DNA from: Blastobasis lacticolella
Taxonomy: Eukaryota > Arthropoda > Insecta > Lepidoptera > Blastobasidae
DNA: 64,000 nucleotides
NCBI GenBank assembly: GCA_905147135.1
Contig: LR990053.1
Coordinates: 3,918,501 to 3,982,500 of the forward strand
Direction: 5' to 3'
This document shows, piece by piece, positions 30,857-42,307 of this stretch (the stretch's first letter is position 1; the number at the start of each line of letters is the position of its first letter). Made by a program: the position numbers and the translations under genes. The notes under the pieces were generated by a model, which was not told the DNA's origin, made no database searches, and was given only the letters and a program-made list of their open reading frames with translations.

Positions 30857-32541
30857 AACCATTATAAAGATAGATTTAAACTTAATGCGCAGAGATCATA
30901 CTTTCATATGAACACAATTTCATAGCAACATTAAATCACTAACATCTATCGCTGGGGTGGCTTATTAGGAACTCAAGTTTTGATGTACCCTAAGTCCGCA
31001 CTTCTCGAGGAATGAGCGAGCCGAGCGTTTAAAAGCTAAAACAAAAATTTCTAGTCTTAGTACAGATTCAGGAAGTCAATTCGTTGAATGAGTTATTTAG
31101 AGCTCTACTTACGGTAGTTTCCTATCAGGATCGTGTAGATACTTAACAAAGTTATAAATAATTTGAAGATAGTAATGGCCGTGTGGTGTCCGGCTGAGTA
31201 GAATAACACCATCCCTTTACACTCATGAGTGCCGTAGAAGGCGACTAATGTTTTCGAGGCAAAAGATCAAGTCTCCGTAGTCTGGAAAATGGGCAGCAGC
31301 ATTTTTCATTGTTATATTTAAACACTGCGATCTCCAACCCGCCTGCCAAGCGTGGCGATTATGGCAATACCCTCCCCTTTCGTGGAAGAGGCCCTAAGTC
31401 CTGCAGTGGACTGTTACGGGTTGTGATGGTTCAATCATTTTTTATCTATCACTATCGAGGTTTGCAGTATCTATAGTAATCTGTGGTTTGCAGTGAATTA
31501 ACGGATGTGAAAATTGAGGCGTCGAACCATAGGAAGCTATTCACACTGGAACGCATCAACGCAGCACCGTCCGGTTGTGCGTGACGTGCGTGGCACAAAG
31601 TTCTTTGAGCTGTCATCAGAGTGACGGGACCGAGTTGGATGCTGGGACGGATCGCATAGTAGCGATACCTTGACCATAGTGACAAACGTCAACGTTGAAC
31701 ATTTATGGACTTACTACCCCAGGCTAGAGATAACAGCGCCTCCCTTCATGGGACGTATTGTTGTAGGCTGTCTGTAAACTTAGTTCAATTTACAGCCCCC
31801 AGCAGTTATCTTGCGCCAATGCTTGTGCGCTATAGTTGTCACAAAGTTGTATTAGAAAAATAAAACACATGCTAACTTATGATAAGTTTATTGAAATTAG
31901 TGGTGGTGGTGGTGTGCCTGTGCAGCAGCCTTCCTCATCTGGGCGAGGACGTTGCTCAGCTCCTCACGCTTCCTCTTGGCGCGAATGTGTGTGCCGAGAC
32001 GGCGCTTCAGGAACTTGAGGGCGCGCTTGTCCTTCGACACCTGCGGGTTATTATTATTTGTGACTTGTCGTAAATGATGAACACAGCACCGAGTCCTGGT
32101 CATGGACATTGGGATAAGTAGAAGTCGGCCTATTGAAGAATGTAACGTATCATCTATTTAGTAAACCTGCAAAAGCCAGGAGTTTATTGTAACTTACGGG
32201 TGTCGTAAAGGAGACAATGTATCAGTTCGAGGTTAACCAGTGAGTACCTTTGTAGACCAGAAAATACGCAATAGCTTTTTCTATTTTTAAACACTGCGAT
32301 CTTCATGCCTGCCATCCATATTATGACATAACCCTCCAGTAATGTTAAGGGGGTTCAAGTCCAGCAGTGGACTGTTATGGGCTGTTAAATATTTTGCAGA
32401 CAGACACAAATTATGATGTCTAAGTGGTGAGCTTGTAAGCCTGAGACCAAGGTTTGAATTTCATTCGAGACCCTGTACATATAGTGATTCAATAATTGAG
32501 TAAATTGACTGGCCTACAAAATGTGTCTTTATGATTTTTAG
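30857..32541. repeat. Direct duplication, copy A (contains a second eL36 last exon)
   Basis: Aligns in the same orientation with 33823-35681 from AAAGATAGATTTAAACTTAA to GCCTACAAAAT and GATTTTTAGTG, with few base differences. Against copy B it lacks the insertions at about 34580-34695 and 35168-35332 and carries about 85 extra bases near 32130-32215. The unit includes an interspersed repeat at 31185-31440, the eL36 exon and a degenerate SINE head near 32420-32480. Confidence 0.85.
31897..32040 (-). CDS. RpL36: Second, distal copy of the eL36 last coding exon
   Basis: Encodes [20 protein letters not shown] and [20 protein letters not shown], then QAHHHHH and stop, the same 47 residues as the exon at 34968-35111. 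The acceptor (GCAG at 32043-32041 region) and the AATAAA four bases past the stop are also preserved. The only coding difference that I see is synonymous (ATT for ATC in THIR). It lies 6.2 kb downstream of eL36 exon 2 and could serve as an alternative last exon, or be a passive duplicate. Confidence 0.8.
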   Translation of the reverse strand: MSKDKRALKFLKRRLGTHIRAKRKREELSNVLAQMRKAAAQAHHHHH

Positions 32542-33822
32542 TGTTTGTTCGACTTCCGTCGAGTATAGTCGCTGCGCAGACGCTCTTGCGCTAGTTTCGT
32601 GCTCGCGTAAAGCGCTGACGCTGCAGCCTACTCCGCGTCGTCTACTCGGCTACGGCCGCGATGACCCAGTTATTGTGCGTGAATCACAAACGTTCGGTGT
32701 AATGTTGTGTAATTCAAATCATTATTAAGGCGAAGTTACATCAATGAGGAGTTTTCCAGTAGGTACTGATAGTTTGTTTCAAAAAGCTAATACTAAACTT
32801 GAAAATAAAGTGTTTATTAATAGAAACATAACTGTTAAAGGTTGAACGAAGTGTAAAAAGAAATATTTATAGAAGTTGGCACTATGTTCCATTATTATTA
32901 CAACCTCTAAAATGGTTGAAAACTATTGACAAATATAATATTATCCAATACAACGTACCCAGGGTTTATATCCTGTTTGCTAAGAACCTATTTCAAGCGA
33001 TTATCAATTACCAAAATTGTCGGGGCGCCATCTAGTGAGTGGTTAGGAATGCCTTAAATACCTATTGGAAAACTCCTCATTTAGTGATTAATTATGGCTG
33101 GCAAAAGTCCAATAAAACTTAAAACAGAAAATGAATTTCTGTTATACAACCATTACTCCGAAGAAAAAAGTAATCGTGAGAAATTCGAAAGTTTGGTTCG
33201 CGACCTTAGCAAGCAAGTAGAAACTCTGCAACTAGAATTAAAGAAGACTCAGGAGCAAAACATTCTACTCCAGGAACAGATATCCTTAACCACTGTAAGT
33301 ACTGATACTGGCAAACACCAAAAGCAGTATGAGACAGATGAAGAGGAATTGGCCAAAGAAACTGAGTGGGTACGAAAAATTAGTCGTAAGAAAAGGAAAC
33401 TGAACACAACACACTCCCCTCCACCACAAGAAGGATCCAATTCCGACGGAACCACTAAAGAAGAGAAAGTGAAAAAAGTTCCACTTCCTCCGCCCATAGT
33501 TGTCGAAAATATCATGAACTACCAGAAATTCTATGATCTCCTTTCGGCAAGTATAAACAAAGACACGTTTATCATAAAAATGTTGAATGGCGACACCGCA
33601 AAGATAAATGCAAATAATGAAAACTCGTACAGAGCAATTACCGAACTGTTGCTTGCGAACAAGTGCCTGTGGCACTCCTACGAGAATAAACAGGACCGAC
33701 CGATAAGGGTAATGGCCAAAAACCTCCATTCGTCGTGTACTCCAGAAAGAATCGTGGAAGACCTTAATAACAAAGGATATAAAATTAACGAAGCGGTCAA
33801 CAAACTCAGTAAACCATGATTT
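32542..33822 (+). mobile_element. 5' part of a jockey-like LINE between the duplication copies
   Basis: Starts with a CG-rich leader (CGACTTCCGTCGAGTATAGTC...) and holds an ORF1 piece, but stops where copy B of the duplication begins. LINE relics normally lose the 5' side; here the 3' side is missing, so the element was cut by a rearrangement, not by incomplete reverse transcription. Confidence 0.65.
33094..33819 (+). CDS. LINE ORF1 (gag-like) fragment, 241 aa
   Basis: N-terminal coiled-coil-like part (about residues 25-70: LVRDLSKQVETLQLELKKTQ), a charged lysine-rich middle, then PPPIVVENIMNYQKFYDLL and RPIRVMAKNLHSSCTPERI. The last two blocks match the region before the CCHC knuckles in jockey-type ORF1 proteins (the zinc-finger-associated PRE_C2HC domain). 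The knuckles themselves are absent: a stop falls right after NKLSKP, at the duplication junction. RNA-binding role is known for the family only. Confidence 0.7.
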   Translation: MAGKSPIKLKTENEFLLYNHYSEEKSNREKFESLVRDLSKQVETLQLELKKTQEQNILLQEQISLTTVSTDTGKHQKQYETDEEELAKETEWVRKISRKKRKLNTTHSPPPQEGSNSDGTTKEEKVKKVPLPPPIVVENIMNYQKFYDLLSASINKDTFIIKMLNGDTAKINANNENSYRAITELLLANKCLWHSYENKQDRPIRVMAKNLHSSCTPERIVEDLNNKGYKINEAVNKLSKP

Positions 33823-35681
33823 AAAGATAGATTTAAACTTAATGCGCAACAGAGATCATACTTTCATATGAACACAATTTCATAGCAACATTAAATCACT
33901 AACATCTATTGCTGGGGTGGCTTATTAGGAACTCAAGTTTTGATGTACCCTAAGTCCGCACTTCTCGAGGAACGAGCGAGCCAAGCGTTTAAAAGCTAAA
34001 ACAAAAATTTCTAGTTTTAATACAGATTCAGGTAGTCAATTCGCTGAATGAGTTATTTAGAGCTCTACTTACGGTAGTTTCCTATCAGGATCGTGTAGAT
34101 ACTTAACAAAGTTATAAATAATTTGAAGATAGTAATGGCCGTGCGGTGTCCGGCAGAGTAGAATAGCACCAACCCTTTACACTCATGGGTGCCGTAGAAG
34201 GCGACTAATGTTTTCGAGGCAAAAGATCAAGTCTCCGTAGTCTGGAAAATGGGCAGCAGCATTTTCCATTGTTATATTTAAACACTGCAATCTCCAACCC
34301 GCCTGCCAAGCGTGGAGATTATGGCAATACCCTCCCCTTTCGTGGCAGAGGCCCTAAGTCCTGCAGTGGACTGTTACGGGTTGTGATGGTTCTATCATTT
34401 TTTATCTATCACTATCGAGGTTTGCAGTATCTATAGTAATCTGTGGTTTGCAGTGAATTAACGGATGTGAAAAGTGAGGCGTCGAACCATAGGAAGCTAT
34501 TCACACTGGAACGCATCAACGCAGCACCGTACGGTTGTGCGTGACGTGCGTGGCACAAAGTTCTTTGAGCTGTCATCAGTTTGTATGGAAATCACGCAAT
34601 TCCAACATTGGCTGAATGTAGTAAAATGTAGTAAAACAAACCTGTCAAAATAACTTTACTTACGCCACTACGTTCAGAAACAGATTTCTCCAACGAGTGA
34701 CGGGACCGAGTTGGATGCTGGGACAGATCGCATAGTAGCGATACCTTGACCATAGTGACAAACGTCAACGTTGAACATTTATGGACTTACTACTCCAGGC
34801 TAGAGACAACAGCGCCTCCCTTCATGGGACGTATTGTTGTAGGCTGTCTGTCAAACTTAGTTCAATTTACAACCACCAGCAGTTATCTTGCGCCAATGCT
34901 TGTGCGCTATAGTTAAGTTGTATTAGAAAAATAAAACACATGCTAACTTATGATAAGTTTATTGAAATTAGTGGTGGTGGTGGTGTGCCTGTGCAGCAGC
35001 CTTCCTCATCTGGGCGAGGACGTTGCTCAGCTCCTCACGCTTCCTCTTGGCGCGGATGTGTGTGCCGAGACGGCGCTTCAGGAACTTGAGGGCGCGCTTG
35101 TCCTTCGACACCTGCGGGTTATTATTATTTGTGACTTGTCGTCAATGATGAACACAGCACCGAGTCCTGAGGGCCTATCGGCTATCTCAGTGGACAACTG
35201 AATTTGACATAAAAAAATCTGACACTACTCTAATTTGGTAGACGCTATTGCCAGTTTTCAACGTAGATGACGTGGTGTAGAATTATCTAGTGTCAAATAC
35301 AGTTGTCAACTGAGTTAGCCAATAGCCCCTCTGGTCATGGACATTGGGATAAGTAGAAGTCGGCCGGAGGTTAACCAGTGAGTACCTTTGTAGACCAGAA
35401 AATACGCAATAGCCTTTTCTATTTTTAAACACTGCAATCTTCATGCCTGCCATCCATATTATGACATAACCCTCCAGTAATGTTAAGGGGGTTCAAGTCC
35501 AGCAGTGGACTGTTATGGGCTGTTAAATATTTTGCAGACAGACACAAGTTATGATGTCTAAGTGGTGAGCTTGTAAGCCTGAGACCAAGGTTTGAATTTC
35601 ATTCAAGACCCTGTACATATAGTGATTCAATAATTAAGTAAATTGACTGGCCTACAAAATCTGTGTTTAAGATTTTTAGTG
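33823..35681. repeat. Direct duplication, copy B
   Basis: Same unit as 30857-32541. It carries two insertions absent from copy A: about 116 bases at 34580-34695 and a MITE at 35168-35332. Holds the proximal eL36 last exon (34968-35111). Confidence 0.85.
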
Positions 35682-38600
35682 GTAACAGGGCTTCCTGTTA
35701 TTTGATGGAAATAAATTGATGTGTGTTTCATTCGTATACGTTACAATTAATCGCAGTAAGACTATTTATCATGCAAAAAATAGGTAGAGCTCGTCTAATT
35801 TAAAATGACGCGCCCCACTATCGCATTAACGCACACAAGCAAGTTTAAAATATGGACGCAATACATATACAAATGCCGTTGTAATTGGTCATTCAGTTGC
35901 CGGTAAGATTCAAACGTCGGAGCACGCGTCGTTCATTGGCTCCCACACAGATGAAGTGTCGTTATCAATATTTGCACTCACACATCGAAACCAACTAACT
36001 AAGTAGTGGGGCGCGTCATCTTAGACTAGACGAGCTCTACCTCTAAAATATTTATGTCAAAATCGTATCTTCGTGAAAATCCTAAGACATTTGCAAAAAC
36101 CGAATATCTAATTAGAATCTTAGAATTAATTTAAAAATATTTCTGTGCCTTTACAAAATCTGATTCGGGTTAATCACAATAGTATTTTCCTAAAGATTAA
36201 CGACATGGTATACATGGATGTTTCTGGTTCGTCTAATCAGTAGACTGTTCAATCTATCCTATGGGATTTCTTTTTTCCGTCTGCCATACAAATCTAATAT
36301 AATATGGGATAATTTATTCCCATTTGAGTGATTATAATTAGAAAGTGTAAAATTCAATTCTAACAGGTAAAATACAGAATAACGAAGTACTTGTATACTT
36401 GTGCTGTTCCATTAATTTATCCTGTTCCGGCTGGCCTGCCGCAATATTGTTCGTGTTGTCCTATAAACCTTTCTCTTGAATCACTATCTATTGAAGAAAA
36501 CTGCATTAAAATCCATACCACATACATACATAACCTCGTAAGTCCTGGCGTACTATATTTAGTACAAAATGTTACAAGAGGTTCAGACCTAAGCTTTTTA
36601 AAGAAAAGCAAGCGTAACTGCCTAACGTACTAAAAATAGTACAAAATATTAATTTACCCATTTTAGGGCTACCCATTTTCTAATGACAGCTCTGTAGAAG
36701 CAATTTGCTTCTATGGTCTATGACCAGTCGTGTCATCATCAAAACGTGATGTCAGTTGTCACTGTCAGTGTAAAATTTTTCCAAAATGGCCGGGCGAGAG
36801 GGTGGACAAGAAAGACGTGTTAAGCTAATTTCATTAAATGAATATAATCTTCAAATTTTTACTCTTTTATTTATTAGTAATATTTAGTTGAATATATAAA
36901 GAATGTAATTAAAAGAAATGTTTTATTGAAATTCACATGGAAAATATCTGACACGCTTTTGAAATAATTTGTTCTTTATTTAGTATGTTAGGCTTCTGTT
37001 ACATTAATATATCCTCAACATTTGTACTTTAAATAGTACGTTAGGTCTTGAGCTCATAATAAATAAATAATCTATTTTCTTTTAAATTCTCAGTGAACTT
37101 GAATACTACTAAAATATTCTGTTTTCGAAGATTACATATCAGAAGATACTTATGCTACAAAACGACAAATTGTAATAGATTAATCCACTACGTCGTCGAA
37201 TGAATCAGATCATGAATTAAAACACTAGGGTATAATGTCAACGACGACCTATGACGCGTTGTTGGCGAAGTGGAGGACAATGAGTAGGAAAGCGGACCCT
37301 GGCAGAGGCCGGGATAAGCGCTAGGACGATGATGATGATGAGTAACCGAACTTACATACAAAGAACAGGAAAGTGCTTAAATTTAACATAAGCGATTTAT
37401 AATAAGTAATTATCCAATTCAATACTATTTTAGTGAGCGACATTAATAAGATTTTCAACCAATTTAGCAAAATGGTAAGTTTACCTAGATTAATAAAACA
37501 TTGTTCCGTCAAATGTGGAAAATTGATTCGAAAATAAAGGTATTAAGGAAAAAAAACTATAATTTTTTTTATTTGTTAGATCACATTACGTCCTAATGTA
37601 CTAAAAAAAGTACAAAATAATTTCCAATACCGTCTTCATAAATTGGTAATAAATGCAACACACATACATAAAAAAATACATAATACTTGGTATTGTATAA
37701 AAAAACCAATTAAATATGAAAAAAAATTTGTCGGTCTGACTCACTATTTTGATTATGTACTAAATATAATCCATTAGGTCTCTACACTTAAAACTATTCT
37801 AAACAGTCGGGACTTACGAGGATAAATACAGAGGGACAGTATTATTAGTAGTATTTTATACTATGTAAAGATATCTTCTATCAATTTTTGTTATGGCATT
37901 TCAGTAATCACAAAGCATGATATCATTTTGTTTTATTGTTATTAAATTCTTTAGAAAAGGTTGTAACTGTTATAATATAACATAAACAGTAAACATTTAG
38001 TATTATTGGAATAAATGATTACTCAACATGACCGTGATTATTGAAAGGAGGGTATGTCACACAAATGGGAAAAATAAATCCGATCGGGCCAATTGACTAG
38101 TCCACCGATCAGACAAACAGGAAACACACTAAAATATTTATCTGTAAGGTTTCTCAGTTGTAGTGTAATTTTGTTTAATTGCACCCTTTGATATTCTGTA
38201 CCTGGTCACTCCCTCACAATCATATTCAATATATTATTATGTCCAATGATATGAATTATAAACTGACCTTCAACAATTCCATAGCTCTCTTCTCATACTG
38301 AGCGTGGCCAACGACCTCGCGAACTAAGTCACGCACGAACTTCGAGTGCTTGGTTTGCAGCTGAAAATGTGAGAAAAAGGGTTTAGGTTATGTTTAGCGC
38401 AATGAGTACCTAACCTAGTGACTAATTATGAGGGTCCGGTAAATGATGCGAAATAGAAGAAAACAACTTGTATAGGCCATTTCAAAACACTGGCAAATGT
38501 TTAAATATAAATTGAATACTTAATTAATAACGTTGAAATTTAACGATTATTTGGAACAGATGAGAATTTGATGAAATTATAGAAATAAACATATCAACAT

Positions 38601-38772
38601 AACCTTTCTGGATATCTAATGAATACAATAAATTTAGCGAAATACTTACACCCTTTAGCCTAGCTGGTCTGACTTTGATGGCTTTGTCTGTAATGCCTTT
38701 CCTGCCAGCGGAAATCTTTGTTGTTTTGTGGCCTTTACGCAGACCAACTGCGATTTCAAACCGGGGAGCCAT
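34968..38772 (-). CDS. RpL36: 60S ribosomal protein eL36, three coding exons
   Basis: Coding exons 38772-38650, 38360-38268 and 35111-34968 join in phase 0 to 119 aa. N-terminus [19 protein letters not shown], middle [19 protein letters not shown] and [10 protein letters not shown]-terminal [20 protein letters not shown]. These are the eL36 signatures, with the gap-free order seen in fly and human. eL36 is a small basic protein of the large ribosomal subunit. The protein ends QAHHHHH, five histidines, where many orthologues end in a short basic or AH-type tail. A noncoding 5' exon probably precedes (38934-38960). The AATAAA signal overlaps the region four bases after the stop, so the 3'UTR is very short. 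Intron 2 (3.16 kb) holds MITE-A and other repeats. Beyond this exon, a second copy of exon 3 lies at 31897-32040. Confidence 0.93.
35168..35332. mobile_element. MITE inserted in duplication copy B
   Basis: Ends GAGGGCCTATCGGCTATCTC and, reverse complemented, GGGGCTATTGGCTAACTCAG; arms continue to AGTTGTCAACTG/ CAACTGAATTTGACA over about 45 bases. Copy A has the uninterrupted sequence GAGTCCTGGTCATGGAC at the matching place (32090-32106), which shows the insertion directly. Confidence 0.75.
35785..36040. mobile_element. MITE-A copy in eL36 intron 2
   Basis: TAGAGCTCGTCTAATTTAAA to GACTAGACGAGCTCTA. Differs from 25140-25394 at only a handful of positions (for example GCACGCGTCG for GCACGCGCCG). 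Confidence 0.8.
36535..37785. repeat. Cluster of GTACTA-N-TAGTAC motifs in eL36 intron 2
   Basis: Five related units: GTCCTGGCGTACTATATTTAGTACAAAA (36542), GCCTAACGTACTAAAAATAG (36621), inverted at 37018-37048 (ACTTTAAATAGTACGTTAGG), GTCCTAATGTACTAAAAAAAGTAC (37589) and inverted, weaker, at 37753-37782. Consensus CCTAACGTACTA-W4-TAGTACAAAAT. The cores are palindromic. A LINE-tail-like piece with GATGATGATGATGA lies at 37255-37340. Function unknown. Confidence 0.5.
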
Positions 38773-38933
38773 GCTGAAAACACAAACACCAAAATCGTAA
38801 GAAATAAAAATAACTTCACTTTATGATAGTTCTATCACGTAGCACTTAAATTAAATATTACAACAAATATAATTGCATTGGATTCTAGCGATAATTCTAA
38901 ATTATTTCACAGAAAAATCATTACATACTTTAC

Positions 38934-38960
38934 GGATTGACAGATCCGACCAAAGAGACT
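38934..38960 (-). promoter_or_regulatory. RpL36: Likely eL36 first noncoding exon with pyrimidine-rich start
   Basis: On the minus strand TCTCTTTGGTCGGATCTGTC, then AATCC|GTAAAG, a donor. The acceptor TTTTCAG at 38774-38775 lies one base before the ATG. CTCTTT resembles the 5' TOP tract that marks ribosomal protein transcripts. The exact start is a guess. Confidence 0.4.
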
Positions 38961-39179
38961 TATTTATTCTTTTTTTAGAACAGCACGACAGTTTGCTCTA
39001 TGCACGACAGAGCCTTGATAAAGGCCTCTACTGATTACTCGATATTGAATACAACATCGGATCGGATATGTTAAGGTGTATTGGATATCGTAGGGTTACT
39101 CAAATTAGTAAACATGATTATTACTTGTCGCATATTCTGCCGATAGTGGTGTGTGGTACCGCCACTTAAAGACTATTCT

Positions 39180-39270
39180 TTTAGTGCTTTCACCACCCCA
39201 TCTCTTCCCGTGGGTGTCGTAAGAGGCGACTAAGGGAATAACCAGAAAGATAAACGCCAAGCGTGGCGAT
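39180..39270 (+). repeat. Short interspersed repeat fragment
   Basis: GGTGTCGTAAGAGGCGACTAAGG and CCAAGCGTGGCGATTATGG belong to the repeat also present at 31185-31440, 34130-34390 and 51945-52205. It runs into the RTE fragment at about 39270. Confidence 0.5.
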
Positions 39271-39793
39271 TATGGCATGGCGTTCGGGAAGCTACGCCAC
39301 ATATTTTCGTCCCAATTACCGCAGTGTCTCAAGACGAAGGTCTTTGACCAATGTGTGTTGCCAGTGATGACTTACGGAACTGAAACGTGGCCACTCACTA
39401 TGGGCCTTATAAGAAAGCTCACTGTTACCCAAAGGACAATGGAAAGAGCTATGCTCGGAGTTTCTTTGCGCGATCGAGTCAGAAATGAGGAGATCCGCAA
39501 GCGAACCAAGGTCACCGACATAGCTCTAAGGATTGCCAGACTGAAGTGGCAGTGGGCAGGGCACATAGCTCGACGAACAGATGGCCGATGGGGCAGTAAA
39601 GTTTTCGAGTGGCGACCACGTACCGGTAGACGCAGCGTGGGTAGGCCTTCTACAAGGTGGACCGACGACCTGGTAAGGATCGCAAGTACCAGCTGGATGC
39701 GGAAAGCACAGGACCGGTCTTTGTGGAGATCTCTGGGGGAGGCCTATGCCCAGCAGTGGGCGTCTTCTGGCTGATATGATGATGATGATGATG
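39271..39793 (+). pseudogene. 3' end of an RTE-clade LINE
   Basis: Open for 165 codons: FGKLRHIFSSQLPQCLKTKV, VMTYGTETWPLTMGLIRKL, RIARLKWQWAGHIARR, GRRSVGRPSTRWTDDLVRI and LGEAYAQQWASSG, followed by a (ATG/GAT)n tail. These are the C-terminal blocks of the RTE endonuclease-reverse transcriptase common in Lepidoptera. The catalytic part is missing (5' truncation). Six residues differ from the copy at 50200-50905. Confidence 0.8.
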
Positions 39794-39849
39794 ATTCTGC
39801 CGATTTACTGAAAATGCGATAACTACGCGAGTGTCGGTATAGTATGCAC

Positions 39850-40765
39850 GGCTTCACAGAAAATGTATGGGGCGCGCCGTTAGTTTCTGATGTACAACGT
39901 CACGACTACATGAAGGTAAAATACGAAAACTACACCTACCGTATTCTACCTATACTGAATTATAGTTTTGATAGGAAACGATTTACAACGCGCGCGATTC
40001 ACCTGTTAGCTATTCTTTCTCTCTCTTTCGTTCGCAATACACGCATCAACAAATCAGATAAATATTTCATGCACAAGAATAGAGAAGGGATTTGAAAAAA
40101 GTACCATTGATTTATATTACATCTATGGGCTTTAATATTTTATAGAGGAATGATTTGATTGTTCATCGCTTTGTTTGTTTGTTTGTAGAGGATAAATTCA
40201 AAATTACTACTCAGCCGATTGAATAAATGATAGAATGAATGAAAAATACGTTATTGCTTATACACAAAAATCTTTCATCTAAGTAAGCTACATTATTACA
40301 CGCACACATATAATAAACTTAAACAGAGAGCACGTTCGTGTGCTATGTATTACATAAAAAAAAACACGATATGGGGTTATCATCCTAAGTAAGTAGTGTT
40401 TTTACATGAATTCAGCAACGTACAGAGGGCGCAGGTAGTGGAGAAATTTTTTGTTAATCTAATATCAAATAAGTCAAACTTTTTCATATGAAATAATAAA
40501 ATACAAAACCTACCAAAACTATGGTAGCTTTGACGACTACCTACAAAATACCGTGCTAATTTGGAATCAATTATCGCTAATCAGCGCAACAAAATTCTGT
40601 CAAAGGCCATAATAATTAAAGTCAAAGCGTAGGCTGCCTATAAAATACTATTCTCTTTGGTAGTAAACGGTAGTTTTACATCCCTTGTCACGTCACGATA
40701 GTAGTGTTATGACTAGGCTATTTGAGATTAGAATAGGAGACAAAAAATTTGAGATTGCGACTGGT
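39850..40765. other. No gene seen
   Basis: AT-rich; nothing beyond short open stretches without recognisable content. Confidence 0.35.
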
Positions 40766-40769
40766 TACC

Positions 40770-41335
40770 GTTTGAGCTCAGGCTTTGCAGCGGAAACGCT
40801 TATCTTAAATTGAGCGCCGCCATATTGATCCCACCCTGTGCAATGACGTCACAGAATTCGTACTGTCGAACTCAGTATCAGTATGAATGAACGAAATAAA
40901 TGCCATTGGGGAGTATTTAGTAACGTGTTTGAATTTGAACATCGATATTTCAAATTAAATAATATGCTTCAAAAAAGAAATTTACTTTATAATAGTATAT
41001 TTTTAAATTATTTTCGTATTTTGTATTTTTTAAGTGCATCCTGAGTATTCTGCAATGTTTAATTTGTTTATAAAACAAGATCAAATTAAAAGTAATAAGC
41101 TAGAAAAGTATGTTAGTAAAGTGGAACATAAAATTCACTCCCATGAAGTTAAAGTACAACTAAATTCATGTCGTTCAAAATTGTATATTCAGTCCATTTT
41201 ACCTATTACGGGATAGGCCCTACTATACCGAAGAGTCCGAAATGCATGTTGTGACGTCATTCCACATGGTGGGATCAAAATGGCGGCGTACTATCAGAGA
41301 TCGGCGGTACCGCTGCTGAGCCTTGAGTTTGAACA
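40770..41335. mobile_element. Inverted-repeat DNA element, about 570 bp
   Basis: Left arm GAGCTCAGGCTTTGCAGCGG ... GCCGCCATATTGATCCCACC ... AATGACGTCAC; right arm reverse complemented AACTCAAGGCTCAGCAGCGG ... GCCGCCATTTTGATCCCACC ... AATGACGTCAC. Arms of about 90 bases, partly diverged. The centre has a short open stretch (41034-41216) that I do not recognise. Each arm carries a TGACGTCA palindrome, the CRE consensus. Confidence 0.65.
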
Positions 41336-41659
41336 CAATCTACCCATTTTTGTAAAAGCTACTTCGGCGTTTAGCTAACTACGGCTAGTATTAATTTATT
41401 CGTAAATTCATCCCAGGCAAACCCACTATATTAGCAGCGCCCCGGGCAGGATGGGGGGGGCTATTGCTAAATTATTAACCGGCCATGATTAGTTGGTATG
41501 TTCAATCAAATTTAATGCACGTAATCTGCTTATAAAATTGGAATTGAAGGTTGGATTTGATATTGACGAATCCCAATTATTACTGTTTAGAAATTTATAT
41601 TTTAGGTATTTCGTTACAATAATTTTGTACGCTTTTTGTACGATTGATGACTGACGTCT

Positions 41660-41790
41660 ATTTCAGTGCCACAAACCGGTGGCCAAAACTAGAACTAAGT
41701 GTTGCCATATTGAAATGTTATGTCATTGCCAACAACAGCGACGCTGTCACTGAGTCAAATAAGTTTGTGGCACAAGAGACTGCGCTATTT
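41660..41790. repeat. MITE relic related to 10079-10264
   Basis: Shares CCACAAACCGGTGGCCAA, GCCAACAACAGCGACGCTGTC and AAGTTTGTGGCAC with the inverted sequence of 10125-10235, but lacks the outer TTAGCGTTTCAT ends. Confidence 0.5.
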
Positions 41791-42307
41791 TATTTAATAT
41801 GGTAACGGTGAGAGTAAAGCATATCTTTATACTTATATATCCATGAGTATGACTAGGCCTCGGCCATGTGACATCCAACACCCCTCGCCCTCCCCAAACT
41901 TGACACCTTGAGGGTATTTTGTGGATCTTTAGAAATATGAAATTTGGCTACTTTCTAAATTTTGGCCTTTATTGAAACATGTGATAAGTCGGACAGTGAA
42001 TACTTATCTTTATGTATTGTTTATGGATATAATTTTATTATTTGTCCTTGACTGTCACTGTCAAAATCACATGTTGATTGATCAGTTGATCTGTCATTGT
42101 GTAAATGTGAGATGTTATCGAGAATCTTGTGTTTTTCTACGTGAATTGTGTTTGCACGTTGCATTTTTTAATTCCGACATTTAGGCGAATTTCCTCATCA
42201 TCAAATAATGTATGATTTAGTTTTAAGTTATTAATGCAAAGCTTACATCAGCTCTGTTACTAAAACATAACCTATACACGTCTGTGTTTTTAGATTTATA
42301 TGAGAAA

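Noticed and set aside
41034..41216. Short open frame inside the inverted-repeat element, considered as a transposase remnant
   Set aside because: No transposase motif could be seen in about 50 residues.
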